A model generated the notes under the pieces. The model was given only the letters and a program-made list of their open reading frames with translations, ran no database searches and was not told where the DNA came from. From the NCBI GenBank assembly GCA_034231615.1, contig CM067298.1, forward strand, positions 24,335,934 through 24,399,933: a stretch of 64,000 nt of DNA, given 5' to 3'. Every line of letters begins with the position of its first letter. The stretch's first letter is position 1. Below, piece after piece: positions 1-10,346 of the stretch. Source of the DNA: Meghimatium bilineatum. Lineage: Eukaryota; Mollusca; Gastropoda; Stylommatophora; Philomycidae. Position numbers and translations under genes: made by a program.

Positions 1-560
1 AGACCCATCCAGTGGCGTTTGGTAAAACAAGAAGACCTAACCCAACTCTTATGTCGAGCCTTCCTAAACCGGAAATATGCTCGCGAAGAAAAAAGGTTCT
101 GTACCCGATGGGCTTAGGCAAGAAAGGGACAGCGATGGTAGTCCTGGCCCGACTCTACTGTCAAGGTTTCCTATAACGGAAGTACACTTGCAAAGAGAAA
201 GGGTTCCGTACCCGATGGGCTCAGGCACAAAAGGGACAACGAAATAGCCCTGGCCCAACTCTACTGTCAGGTTTTCCTACATCAGAAATACACTTGAAGA
301 GAGAAAGGGTTCAGTACCTGATGGGCTCAGGCGCTATTGGGACAAGGACGCTCAGCTCGAGAACGCCTTGCTCTCAAACGCGTGGTGTGAGACTCGAACT
401 TGGACAAGGGGTACACGATTGTCGGTGAACGACACCTCGGCTAAGAGGGCGAAATAGCCAGGGTCCAACTTCTCTGTTGAGTTCTTCCCCTTAAGGAACC
501 AGGCTCACGGATGAGAAACGGTTCAGTACCCAATGGGCACAGGCACAGCACGAACAATTA
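1..560. repeat. Diverged ~106-bp tandem repeat
   Basis: A block containing 'ctactgtcaaggtttcct' and 'gtacccgatgggctcaggc' recurs at about 106-bp spacing (near 41, 148 and 254), with a more diverged copy near 467 after a partly unrelated stretch. The copies differ by many substitutions and small indels, so the array is old. It starts at or before the window edge. No coding frame persists across the copies. Confidence 0.6.
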
Positions 561-2400
561 CACGAGGCAAGTTCATAGACATTGGAACACCTCGTGCGAG
601 TCAGATAAGAGCAAAAATCGTCTGGGCGAAGAGTCGCCACTACGCGTGCCTGGAGACAGATATAGAGGCTGTCACAGGCTAAGGGTAGCCCACCCGAATT
701 GTCAAGGCATGCCGAAATCGGATGTGCTAGGCCTACAAGGCGCATAACGGTGGCACAACGTAATCACGCTCCCGGCGGAAATCGCACGGATATCCGTGAT
801 GGTTACAATGGAGCGAACGCAAAACAAACAAACAAACATCATAATTTCTTTAAATTATTGTTATAAATCATAATTTTCGATGTTCATTTTGTGCCATTTG
901 TATCATCTCTACACAACTGTGCTTCTCATTTTTACATCGTCAGGTTAAGAAAAACACTGCATTAACTGTACATGTACAACTGGTTTAAAATTTGCAAAAC
1001 ATACAAAATACAGGTGTGGAAAATACTATAGGTAACATTTTTTTTTAAATCGCAAACACATCAAATTGTCATCTAATACTGTACATGAATCGCTAGTGAT
1101 TGTTGTCGTTAAGTCGAATGGTCGTAAGATGTATAGATCGTAATTCGATTTTTCTCTGTATAGCGTATACAATTAACTCCTGTTTGTTGACACAACCCTA
1201 TCGTTAGGTTATATCAGGTACTCCAATTTGTTCCACAACTCTCTCCTCTTCAATTTGGCTCGGTATAGTGGCTTCTTCTGTTGTTTGCTGTACTCCTTTT
1301 GATTTTCCGTTGTGTTTCCTGTGAACTGGGTGTGATTGATCCCACTTGAAATCTTCACTATCTAAAATTCGAAAAGAAATGAAAAAGGAACATCTGCTGG
1401 CAAGACTTTAAATGAATACGCTGCAACTTCTCTTTCTGATCAGTGCAAGAATCCGCACGGTCATAATTCCGTGACACTGTACATGCGTTTTCGTCGGAGA
1501 TATATTTCAATCCCTCTGAAACTATCTATTAACTAATAAGAACTTCTCGATGGAGAGGATTAGCACTCTTGATATTTCTATTTCTTTTCCGAACTGATAA
1601 TTCTCCGACACAGAGATCCTTAATTATCTAATTTCCTATCTCCATACTAAATGATATTTCATGTAGAAGGGATTTCTTAATCTCTCAAAACTCCATCTAT
1701 TCTTTGACCTCACAATACACTGATCAAAGACAACAGTATACTTCTTATTCTGGGACAACTCCTGCCTTATTCTGAAACGATATCAACAATCGTGAACCAT
1801 AGCATGGTTTGCACGTTTTTCATCGCCCTACCCACTGATTCATCTTCATGAAACAACTTCTCATCAAAAACATACGCTATAGTTACTTCTATTTCTATTT
1901 TTCCTAACATAACATTATATTAATTCTAACTAACCATAAGACTCTTACACTCTATGGAACAATAATTTACAGCACACCTTAATGATAACACAGGAGCTCC
2001 TCACAATCGAAAACATGAATCCTATTTCGACGGTTCCTTTCTCTACATGAATTTCCACACAAAAGGAAGATGATGGAGAATGTGTGTCCCATCCATGGAC
2101 AGTTCCTCCCTAGAGTAATTGCTACATTTCTATAGATCCTTCCTCTCATGAGCTACTATTTACTCCGAGAAATCTCAGATTCCTATATCCACATTTTTCA
2201 TCCAGTGGTTAAGTCATAATTTTTCTGAACACCTCCAAACTATTCATGCTTATTCAGAAATATTTTGATCCTATTCTATTTTTAACCAATTTCCAAATCA
2301 CTTTTGTCGTAAACAGCTTAAATCAGAGTTAATTCTTCTATCGAAGTCGTATTTAAATTTAACTTTTCACTTGGTTAATTAAAATTATTGCCAGTTTTCT
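561..2400. other. No recognisable feature
   Basis: AT-rich sequence without long open frames, recognisable domains, tandem repeats or RNA-like structure. It is probably intergenic DNA with unrecognised old repeats. Confidence 0.4.
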
Positions 2401-2403
2401 CAT

Positions 2404-2962
2404 TTGGTAAGGTCACTAACCTTCGCCGTTAACGATAAAACAACATTGACAAAAATGAAAAATATACTGTGTAATATGACCTTGCCATTAGAGGTGAGGA
2501 AGAGAGTTCTGCAGCGCTATATAACCCCTATACTAACATATGGGTGCGAGTCTTGGACAATACACAAACAGGAAAGTGGGAAATTAGAGGCAACAGAGAT
2601 GTGGTTCTACAGAAGAATTCTGAGAATGCCATGGACTGCCAGAAAAACTAATGTTGAGGTATTGGAAGAGTCAAATGCGAAACGGAGCGTAATCAACAAT
2701 ATAAGAAAAAGACAATCTTTCTTTTTTTTGGCCACGTTATGAGACAGAGAGGTTTGGAAAACATAGTCACAGCGGACAAGATTGAAGGCAACAGAGAAAG
2801 AGGACGACAGCGAGAGAAAGTATTGAACAGATTAACAACCTGGCACGGCAGAGAAACAACAACGATCTTGATACATAATACTGGAGACAGAGAGCTATGG
2901 AGAACCATGATCGTCTACGCCAGGCGGCATGGCACCTAATAAATGAATAAATGAATATTAAT
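2404..2962 (+). mobile_element. RTE-like LINE, 3' end of reverse transcriptase
   Basis: The open frame from 2404 and the next one (2739-2939) together match the C-terminal part of a LINE reverse transcriptase: a 'TPILTYGCESWTI' block, 'MWFYRRILRMPW', then 'RGRQREK' and a final 'DRELW..MI.YARRHGT' block. The two frames are separated by one extra base in a T run near 2728, which falls inside the usual FFGHVMR block. After the stop comes a short AATG-type tail (ataaatgaataaatgaata), as expected for RTE-type LINEs. The 5' part is missing, consistent with 5' truncation at insertion. A second copy with the same tail lies inverted at 14398-14930. Confidence 0.85.
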
Positions 2963-3179
2963 ATTGGCAGCATTTGAGACAAACAACTGCAAAATTCATT
3001 ATGGATTACTGTTGATTGTTGCGCACATTTAATATTTATACCGGTACGGCAATACTGTTATTTTTCATGTCAATTCAGTAATCTCAAATTCAGTCTCATT
3101 CACCTCAAACATGCAAGTAAGAGAAGACACCAAACAGCAATGTCTTTCTACAACAAAAAGGAGAAAACGATAGGCTTAT

Positions 3180-3425
3180 ATTGAACATTTACTCAGAATG
3201 AATGGAAATTGAGTGTCACTACAAGCAACTAAAATGGGTACCAGATGGGAAAAGAAAAAGAGAAAGACCAATATAGACTCTTGCAGAACAACCATCAAAG
3301 AGGGTATGGCTATGGATATCAACAATATACCAGAATAACATACAGTAAAGTCACATCGCTCGAACTGGAGAGCTCTGGATTCGGCCATATTCACCGTGTT
3401 CGGCGCTGAAAGAACATAGATAGAT
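3180..3425 (+). mobile_element. Decayed LINE 3' remnant
   Basis: Translated pieces in shifted frames read 'GKRKRERP', 'MDINNIPE' and 'SNWRALDSAIFTVFGAE'. This resembles the extreme C-terminus of another RTE-like LINE (basic GRP-rich stretch, then W-R and a final alcohol-rich segment). There are several frameshifts and stops. The assignment rests on these short blocks only. Confidence 0.45.
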
Positions 3426-3759
3426 AAGTCTCATTACTTTATAGTGTCGAAATTGTTAACATAGGTGACAAAATAAATGTGCAAAATAAACTATTATCTC
3501 ACAAGTTACAACAATGTAGCAATATATAGATCTAATTGTAGTTGTTCTAATGTGATTGGAAAATTTTCGATTAAAAATAAGTAGATAGTAAGCAAATATA
3601 CGATATTGCTAAGAAAGTTGGGGATAGATATTTCCTTTACGAATAAGATAGTCTCGTTGTATTTGAATCTACAACGACTACATTTTCAGTAGAGTTTTTG
3701 GAGGTAAAGTAGGGGATGCGTTGTCCTTTTTTTAACCTGTTTTATACGGATAAATGAAA

Positions 3760-4352
3760 TTGTTCACTTCTCCCCAATTACCCCGTCTTGTTTTTAAGCA
3801 GCACTGCAAGACACCGCGACTGTTTCGAACGTAATTAAGTATTACAGTATTAGAACACCGCTTCCTACAGAATATTTGCCTAGATATAGTTATTGTGCTG
3901 TACTAGTGTATACCAATCTATTGTTCTAGAAAAAAGAAACACTGCATTTATATAGTGTGTGTTAAACACATACACACGTTAATAGCAACAATTGCAATAA
4001 TAGTTGATAATTGTAACCTGGCATCTGAACACAAAGAACATTTGCCGAACAATTCATATGCGGGTAATATAGAACAGGATTTATCAAAGTGGACGAAAAG
4101 GCACGCTGGGTGTGGTGAGAGAATTCAGGGGTGTGATTAAGGGTCAATTGGGCTGTAGGGACGGGGGGTGGTAAAAGAACATTAGGAAACAATGAACACA
4201 TGAAATTGTACTAAAAATATTCAAAGTTCTTACTATTTGTGTACATTAAGACAAGATGTAACATTATGTTGATATTAACATAATTCTACTTGAAGCTTGG
4301 TCCGACTAGAATTATTGAATCTAGTGACAAGCTTCTGTTGAATAGCCTTCAA
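3760..4352 (+). repeat. ~590-bp repeat, left arm of an inverted pair
   Basis: This stretch is related along its whole length to the reverse complement of 13763-14355. Both copies keep a related short reading frame: here 'IVDNCNLASEHKEHL', in the other copy 'IVENCNLQSEHKEYL'. Both carry 'tgcatttatatagtgtgtg' just before that frame. The two arms point towards each other and enclose the Polinton. The family is not recognised. Confidence 0.7.
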
Positions 4353-4479
4353 ACTGTATTACTATTAAAATAATTTAAAATATTTCAACTACCACAAACG
4401 TTGCTTTACAGATGCAGCAAAACCTAGAAATACGTTTTGGAAACTCAATGTAGCGTCAAACCCATAAGCCCTCAAGGTC

Positions 4480-5045
4480 CTAGGGGTGCCACTTTAGAAA
4501 CATCATTATAAAAATCTCGCCATTTCTCTTAGTTCTCAGTTTCTTGTTTGAGTGAGGATGATCTTAATTCTGTCCAGTTTGTAATATTATCAATCCATGT
4601 TTCGTTTTCCTTCCTCTTCTTCTTCCATCCTTAACTGTTCCCTGCAGGGCAGTTTTGGAAAGAAATATCGCCTCATCACATTGTCAAACCATACAAGTAT
4701 GCGACCTTTTACTACTGCCATGAGATGTTCTTGTTGATCTGCACAAGTATTTAGGATACTTTGTTTCTCAGGCATATGCCGGTTTTATGTTCTGTATAAT
4801 GGATGCGCAATATTCGTGTAACATTTTCTTCTTCTTCTTCTTCGGCGTTTCATTTTATTTGTGTCAATGACCCGACATATCGGTCTTCAGCGGGTTTTTG
4901 TTTTCAAAGCCTTCATTCTTCTCTCAATTTCCGCTGTAATTGCCCAACACTCACATCAGTACAAAATAATAGGTTTTATTAAAGATTTATATAGTGCTAT
5001 ATTTCTGTATTTCTGTACTTCTTCTTCTGTGTTCACTCTCTAATA
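4480..5045 (-). mobile_element. Decayed LINE reverse transcriptase C-terminus
   Basis: On the minus strand, broken frames give 'RILRIHYTEHKT', 'RNKVS.ILVQ' and a following 'K(V)AYL.GL..' block. This is the order seen in RTE-like LINE C-termini (RR-ILRI, then K-W-FGH, then a basic GRP region). A run of TTC repeats at 4822-4840 suggests a further insertion inside it. Many stops and indels make this an old remnant. Confidence 0.5.
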
Positions 5046-5165
5046 ATCAACACGAAAGTTCTTTTGATTTCCACCGGAGAGCGTGAAGTACATTGTGTTG
5101 CTGATTTACAGCATGGAAGCGTTATTTGCACCTCGGAAGACCCAGCACATCCGTTTGTAATAACC
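5040..5165. repeat. Dispersed repeat, short copy
   Basis: The block 'gatttccaccggagagcgtgaagtac', followed about 60 bases on by 'tatttgcacctcgg' and 'cccagcacatccg', matches 15215-15465 in the same orientation. This copy has only one unit of the 19-bp segment that is amplified there. Confidence 0.6.
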
Positions 5166-6110
5166 GCCAATTTTGTAACCTTTATAGATCTTCAATACTA
5201 AATTTTCAAAAGTTTTATTATTGTTAATATTATTCTTATTTTGCTCGTGTCGTTATTAACTGGATCTCTGTTCTGTGTGTAATCGTCACTTGTACTTCGC
5301 TGCTGTGTCCTAGGGAAGCTAGGAATAGAATCTATGTTCGAATCTAGGAATCAAAGTAACTCCATATTCCACATTAAATATAAACTTTAGCCTCTTTTTA
5401 CAAACAATACAACATCTCACAGTTATCATTTTAAACCGTAACCAAGTAATATTACACAAAAGCAACCACTTCATACAGAGGACATTACATATTTTCTATT
5501 TTCTTACATAAGATGAACAGCTACTTCTAACATTCCTATTGGTTGAAAAAGATAGGAGGTGTAACAATTCAACTTTAACATTCAGTTATCATATTTATCA
5601 AGTCGCCAGAAAAAAGCCTATTAACTGTCTTGTCTATAAGTCCTCCCTACTAGTTTAGTTCCAGTTGACAGCTAATCCCTGTTGCTCTCCAAATTTCTCA
5701 GCATTCGTAATGGTTTATCAACATGGGAAACCTCATAACAAATCCCTACGTAATGAAAATGAACTATAAATGTCGGTCTGAAAAGACAACAGAAATAGAT
5801 CTCTTCTAGTGGTACTTCCCCTTCAGCGTGAAGTCCCTTGGAGTTGGCAAGTCGGTTTATCTTGTAAACAGTCAGTTATCCTTGATCCTTACTGCATGAT
5901 AGAATATTCCATGGTAATCCGATCTGGCTAAGATGTCATATCCGTCGATTTCTGATTTGACAATTTAATTCTCAACAATGCCAATCATTTCAATTACCAT
6001 TCATTTTGCCACACAACAGTTCAGAAGATGCCGTAGTAGTGTCAGAAAGCCGAAGCGTCATTCACTAACATTGTGAATTCTGAGTTTCTTCATATTTTAT
6101 AGGAGCACCG
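5166..6110. other. No recognisable feature
   Basis: AT-rich, without long frames, tandem repeats or recognisable domains on either strand. Confidence 0.35.
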
Positions 6111-6114
6111 GGGA

Positions 6115-6595
6115 CTAGAAGCTTGTTCTCGACCTTAGTTCCGATTCACTTTTAACGTTTTCCCGTTCTGTTTGTACGTAGCTCTGCCATCTGGCGCTGT
6201 GCTGCCATCTCATTGTACTCGCAATTTTATCCTTGCGATTCTCAATATTGGCCTTGACATCTACCCTTTTCGAGACATTTGCATTGGCCGACCCTCCAAT
6301 ACTGCTCGAGCTGTACTGTATTGCGTCATTGTGTGCTGACAGTGACACTGTATGTGTTGGCACAGAGGTGTCGGAGATGTTGCTTGTCTTTTTGCAGTCA
6401 ATTATCATTCCATCTGCAGCCTCTACATTAACGGACACGATCCCCAGAACTGTTGGCCAGAAGCAGCACGATACGCAGTACTTCTGTTTTCATGGTGCAC
6501 CAAGAGGAGGGATTTTTTAGATCTTGGTTATCTGCTATCCCTGGTTCCGTCGAGAGCATTGGAGTACCTTTAGCACCACACAGCTGTACCTATTC
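6115..6595 (-). pseudogene. Repeated exon-like block of a secreted protein, copy 1
   Basis: The minus strand carries an open frame of about 107 residues beginning 'MSVNVEAADGMIIDCKKTS'. A short hydrophobic stretch lies just upstream in a shifted frame (an ATG followed by 'KTEVLRIVLLLA'), which looks like a signal peptide. The block is clearly related to 27085-27375 on the + strand, where the same reading frame reads 'VSLNVDAVDGMRIVCKETV'. Most differences between the two frames are conservative at the protein level, so the source was coding. In both copies an indel separates the hydrophobic leader from the rest. The source gene is not recognised. It could be a duplicated exon or coding sequence carried by a mobile element. 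Confidence 0.5.
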
Positions 6596-6946
6596 TGTTT
6601 TTCCATACGGTATTTAATCTGGACATTGAAGCCGATGCTATTTCAAGACTAGACTATATTTATTTTTGTTAGTGTTTCCGTCAGATATGATATTGTGACT
6701 GGTCTAACAAACCGACAGTGTAGAAGTAAAACGCTCGTAGGAAGCATGAAGCGTGTTCTGAGATCGTAGAACAGATGTCCCTATATTCAAAAACAAATAC
6801 CTCAACATTAACACCAAAACTGCACTATACAAAACTATCATCATACCATAATTATGCTTCCAAAGCTAAACGTAGACGTTAACAACAAAAAACAAAAGAA
6901 AACATATTACAACAGGAATGTCTTGCCTACGTAGAGTTCTCGGAGG

Positions 6947-7324
6947 AACAATAAGAGATATATTCAGAAATGGAAACATCAGACTAACAAATACAATGCC
7001 AACAATAAGAGATATATTCAGAAATGGAAACATCAGACTAACAAATACAATGCCAACAATAAGAGATATATTCAGAAATGGAAACATCAGACTAACAAAT
7101 ACAATGCCAACAATAAGAGATATATTCAGAAATGGAAACATCAGACTAACAAATACAATGCCAACAATAAGAGATATATTCAGAAATGGAAACATCAGAC
7201 TAACAAATACAATGCCAACAATAAGAGATATATTCAGAAATGGAAACATCAGACTAACAAATACAATGCCAACAATAAGAGATATATTCAGAAATGGAAA
7301 CATCAGACTAACAAATACAATGCC
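6947..7324. repeat. 54-bp minisatellite, 7 copies
   Basis: Seven nearly identical 54-bp units containing 'aataagagatatattcag' and 'catcagactaacaaatac'. Because 54 is a multiple of three, frames stay open on both strands (18-residue repeats such as 'IRDIFRNGNIRLTNTMPT'). The near-identity points to recent expansion or homogenisation. No start context or splice signal supports a real protein. Confidence 0.95.
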
Positions 7325-7429
7325 AAACATGAATGCAATCAAAAGACCAACACATTAAATGGTTTTTTCATGCTTCATAACTACCATCAGTTAGTGCTTC
7401 CAATCCCCCAATAATCAATGTTATATAGT

Positions 7430-7435
7430 CACGAT
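7430..7435. repeat. Polinton target-site duplication, left
   Basis: CACGAT directly before the left terminal inverted repeat. The same six bases follow the right terminus at 13383-13388. Six-base duplications are characteristic of Polinton/Maverick integration. Confidence 0.85.
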
Positions 7436-7836
7436 AGTAGTATACCATAATGACGACTCTGGCTCACTATCTTTTTTTATTTTCGAATAAATTAAAATAT
7501 TAAAAAGGATAACCCTAACATGATAATGTTTTAATATGTTCGAAAATAAAAATTTTGGAAAAAAACAGATCTAACATTTTTTGTAACACTCAAATGAAAT
7601 ATAATAATTTAAAAAAATGAAATACTCTATGGTTGTAAAAATAGATAAAATGATATATCAATACCACCCCATTCGAGCGAAATTTTCTATAGTTTGAAAT
7701 ATAAAAAATGAAAAATCTATATACGCTTATAATAAAATCCTAAATATTTAGTAATTAAAATATACTTTTTTAAACTGCGTACTAACAACCGTGAAAATAA
7801 TAATATTTCCATAACATAAAAAGTCAATTCGGAAAT
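7436..7836 (+). repeat. Polinton left terminal inverted repeat
   Basis: About 401 bp, starting AGTAGTATACCATAATGACG and ending 'gtcaattcggaaat'. It matches the reverse complement of 12977-13382 with scattered substitutions and small indels. Confidence 0.92.
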
Positions 7837-7844
7837 GCTTTACG

Positions 7845-7945
7845 TGTAACGAAGGTAGTGTTTACTGTAACTAAGGCGAGAAAGTGTAACTAAGGTGAGA
7901 GGAAGTGCAACTAAGGCGATGTTTACTGCAACTAAGGTGTTGTTG
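7845..7945. repeat. Short tandem repeat inside the Polinton left end
   Basis: About five imperfect ~20-bp units around 'gtaactaaggcgagaaagtg', directly inside the left terminal repeat. There is no counterpart at the right end. Confidence 0.6.
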
Positions 7946-8247
7946 CGCATTGTCTTAAAAGCTCTTTTTGTCCATAAAAGGTAACCAGATCAAAAGGATA
8001 AACTGCTTATTCATAAGTAGACCATAGATTTGTTACGCTTGATCGCACACACCTGTCTTTTGTGTGAGAGAAAACCAGAGTCACATCAATCCCATAAAAC
8101 GTCTTTATCACTGACTCTCGTTTGATGAATGACATCTATAAAAACATTATTTACAGAAATGATTAAAAATAGTCTCAAATTAAAATATAAATAAGCGGCT
8201 ATCTAGTTAAAAATAAAATCAGTGGTTCTCAAAATATTTTCTAAAAA

Positions 8248-9031
8248 ATGTCTATACATGAATTCTCTTGGAATGAAAACTCATCAAATAGAAATAATAA
8301 TTTTCTACTTCCTAGAAGTATAGGGCCTAAGAGGATTAATTGTTGGTAAATCTGGTTGTGGAAAAACAAATTTACTTTTAAATTTACTTCTAAAGGATTT
8401 CTTAGATTACGACAATCTTCAAGTATTTGGAAAATCTCTATTTCAACCTGAATATAAAATAATTAAAACGGGATTTGAACAAAGATTACCAAAAGAAATT
8501 CTTCACCAATTATTTAAAAATAAAGATTATATTATTGGAAATGGATTATCACCACAACAATTACTACAAGAAGCTGGTAAAAAATATTCATCTAAAAATC
8601 CTATAAAATGTTGTTTTTATGAAAACAATAAAAATATACCAGATCCCTCTGAATTGAAATCAACAGATAAAAACTTAATAATATTTGATGATGTCTTATT
8701 AGAAAAAAAGCAAAATAAAATTGAAGATTATTACGTCAGAGGAAGACATAGTAATGTTGATTGTTTTTATTTAGCACAAAACTATTTTTTATTACCACGT
8801 AAGACAATAAGAGAAAATTCTAATTTTTTATGTTTATTTAAACAAGATGGAAAAAATCTTAATCATATTTACAATGATCATGCAAGTACAGATATGACAA
8901 TTGAAGAATTTAAAGAATTATGTAATAAATGTTGGGAACAACCTCATGGATTTCTTGTTATAGATAATTCTAGTGATAAATATGATGGAAAATATCGTTA
9001 TAAATTAGACAATTTTTATTATCCTAAATAA
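8248..9031 (+). pseudogene. Polinton packaging ATPase (FtsK/HerA-A32 type), frameshifted
   Basis: This would have been the genome-packaging ATPase of the virus-like element. The ATG at 8248 opens 'MSIHEFSW...' and runs to about 8325. The frame then changes by one base within or next to a GGG run at 8323-8325, and continues as 'RGLIVGKSGCGKTN', a clear Walker A P-loop (GKSGCGKT) at about 8342-8370. Downstream 'NLIIFDDVL' at about 8675 is the Walker B strand with the acidic pair, followed by 'YLAQNYFLLPRKTIREN', the sensor-like block of this ATPase family. The frame ends at 9031, two bases before the next ATG, so the genes are packed as in a virus. The total of about 260 codons is normal for the family. 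Only the N-terminal frameshift breaks it. Confidence 0.85.
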
Positions 9032-9032
9032 A

Positions 9033-9806
9033 ATGGAAGGTGAAAAAATTCTAAAAGTATTAAAAAAAATTAAAAATAATACATCTCCCAAAACTGCAAT
9101 GACAATTATTGTAACAGATAATAAAACAGATTTTGAAGTAGAATTTAATCCACCAATTGAATTAGATAATAATAAAAAATATCAAATTGCTCTATTAGAT
9201 CTTGAAACATATTATTCATTTCCTAATGTTGATGAAAGAAATAATCAATTTAATTATCGTAAAACTAGTGTTGGTTATAATCCTATAAAAACAATTAATA
9301 TTCCCACTGGCGCACATGAAATTGATTCTGTAATGAGTGAAATAAATAAACAACTAATTGCAAATGGAGATTAAGGTGCAATTTCACTATCATTCAGTCA
9401 AAATACAATGTTAACAACAATGACTATTAAACCAGGATATCAAGTTGATTTTGAATATGATAATTCAATAGGTAGGATGTTTGGATTTACAAAACTAAAA
9501 TATTCAGAAGGAGTTTTTCAATCAGAAAAAATTATAAATATTCTATCAGTAAATTCAATTTTCATTCATCTAGATTTAATTTCAGGAAGTTATGTTAATG
9601 GTATTCCAAAACAAGTAATTTATTCCTTTTTTCCTAAAATATCTCCAGGTGGAAAAATAATTCAAACTCCTAATAAATTAGCATATTTTCAAGTAACACG
9701 AAAAACAATAAATAGTATAAATATTCAAATAACTGATCAAAATAATAAACTCCTTAATTTACGTGGAGAAGATATTACAATAAGATTCCATTTAAAAAAA
9801 GTTTAA
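9033..9806 (+). pseudogene. Polinton minor capsid (penton-like) protein, one nonsense codon
   Basis: The ATG at 9033 starts 'MEGEKILKVLKKIKNNT'. The frame continues in phase to 9806, broken only by an in-frame TAA at 9372-9374. The part after the stop starts at about 9375 and includes 'IKPGYQVDFEYDNSIGRMFG', a block typical of the small capsid protein placed next to the ATPase in Polinton-like elements, where it is predicted to be the single jelly-roll penton. The total is about 257 codons. Identification rests on gene order and these blocks; I see no catalytic motif. It lies between ATPase and major capsid with spacers of 1 and 17 bases. Confidence 0.7.
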
Positions 9807-9823
9807 GTTTTTATCCTATTAAA

Positions 9824-10346
9824 ATGAATGATGAAATTTTAAATATTACAGAAAAATCTTCCATCAGTAATAATATAGAACAATATGAATATCGAGCTTA
9901 TAACCCCGTTACTGGTACACCATTAAATAATCCAGGTGATATTTCTATTGTTATTGAATCACAAGATTTATGGACTCATCCTAGTAAAAGTTATATTATA
10001 ATTGAAGGACAACTTATTAAACAGGATGGAAGTGAATATTTTTTTGACTTCATATATTATAATATTGACTTCACGAGTATATCCAAATGTTATATCAAAT
10101 AGTAATTTAAATTTCTTATGGTATAAAGACACAGAAATTGAAGCTGATTTAATTAAAAATAAAGGATTTTCAGAAAGACACGATTATCTTTTTGAAAATA
10201 CAATTACAAAGGGATCATTTAGTTTTTGTATTCCTTTAAAACATATTTTTGGATTTGCGTCTGATTATGAAAAGGTAATATATGGTTTTAGACATGAATT
10301 GGGATTTGATAAAAAATCAGAAACAAATTTTCTTGTTTTTAATTGA
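9824..10346 (+). pseudogene. Polinton major capsid protein, truncated and frameshifted
   Basis: The ATG at 9824 starts 'MNDEILNITEKSS' and leads into 'YRAYNPVTGTPLNNPGDI' and 'SKSYIIIEGQLIKQDGSEY', the N-terminal part of the first jelly roll of the major capsid protein of Polinton-like elements. Near 10045-10080 the frame shifts to 'NLNFLWYKDTEIEADLIKNK', 'GSFSFCIPLKHIFGFASDYE' and 'KVIYGFRHEL'. The distance between these blocks is much shorter than in the family (normally several hundred residues in all), so a segment seems to be missing as well. Coding similarity ends near 10300, where the element is joined tail to tail to the polymerase gene. The rest of the double jelly roll is absent. 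Confidence 0.72.

Noticed and set aside
6866..7358. Repeat proteins of 146 and 158 residues on opposite strands
   Set aside because: Both are products of a 54-bp minisatellite with no coding context. Similar open frames on both strands are expected from the period.
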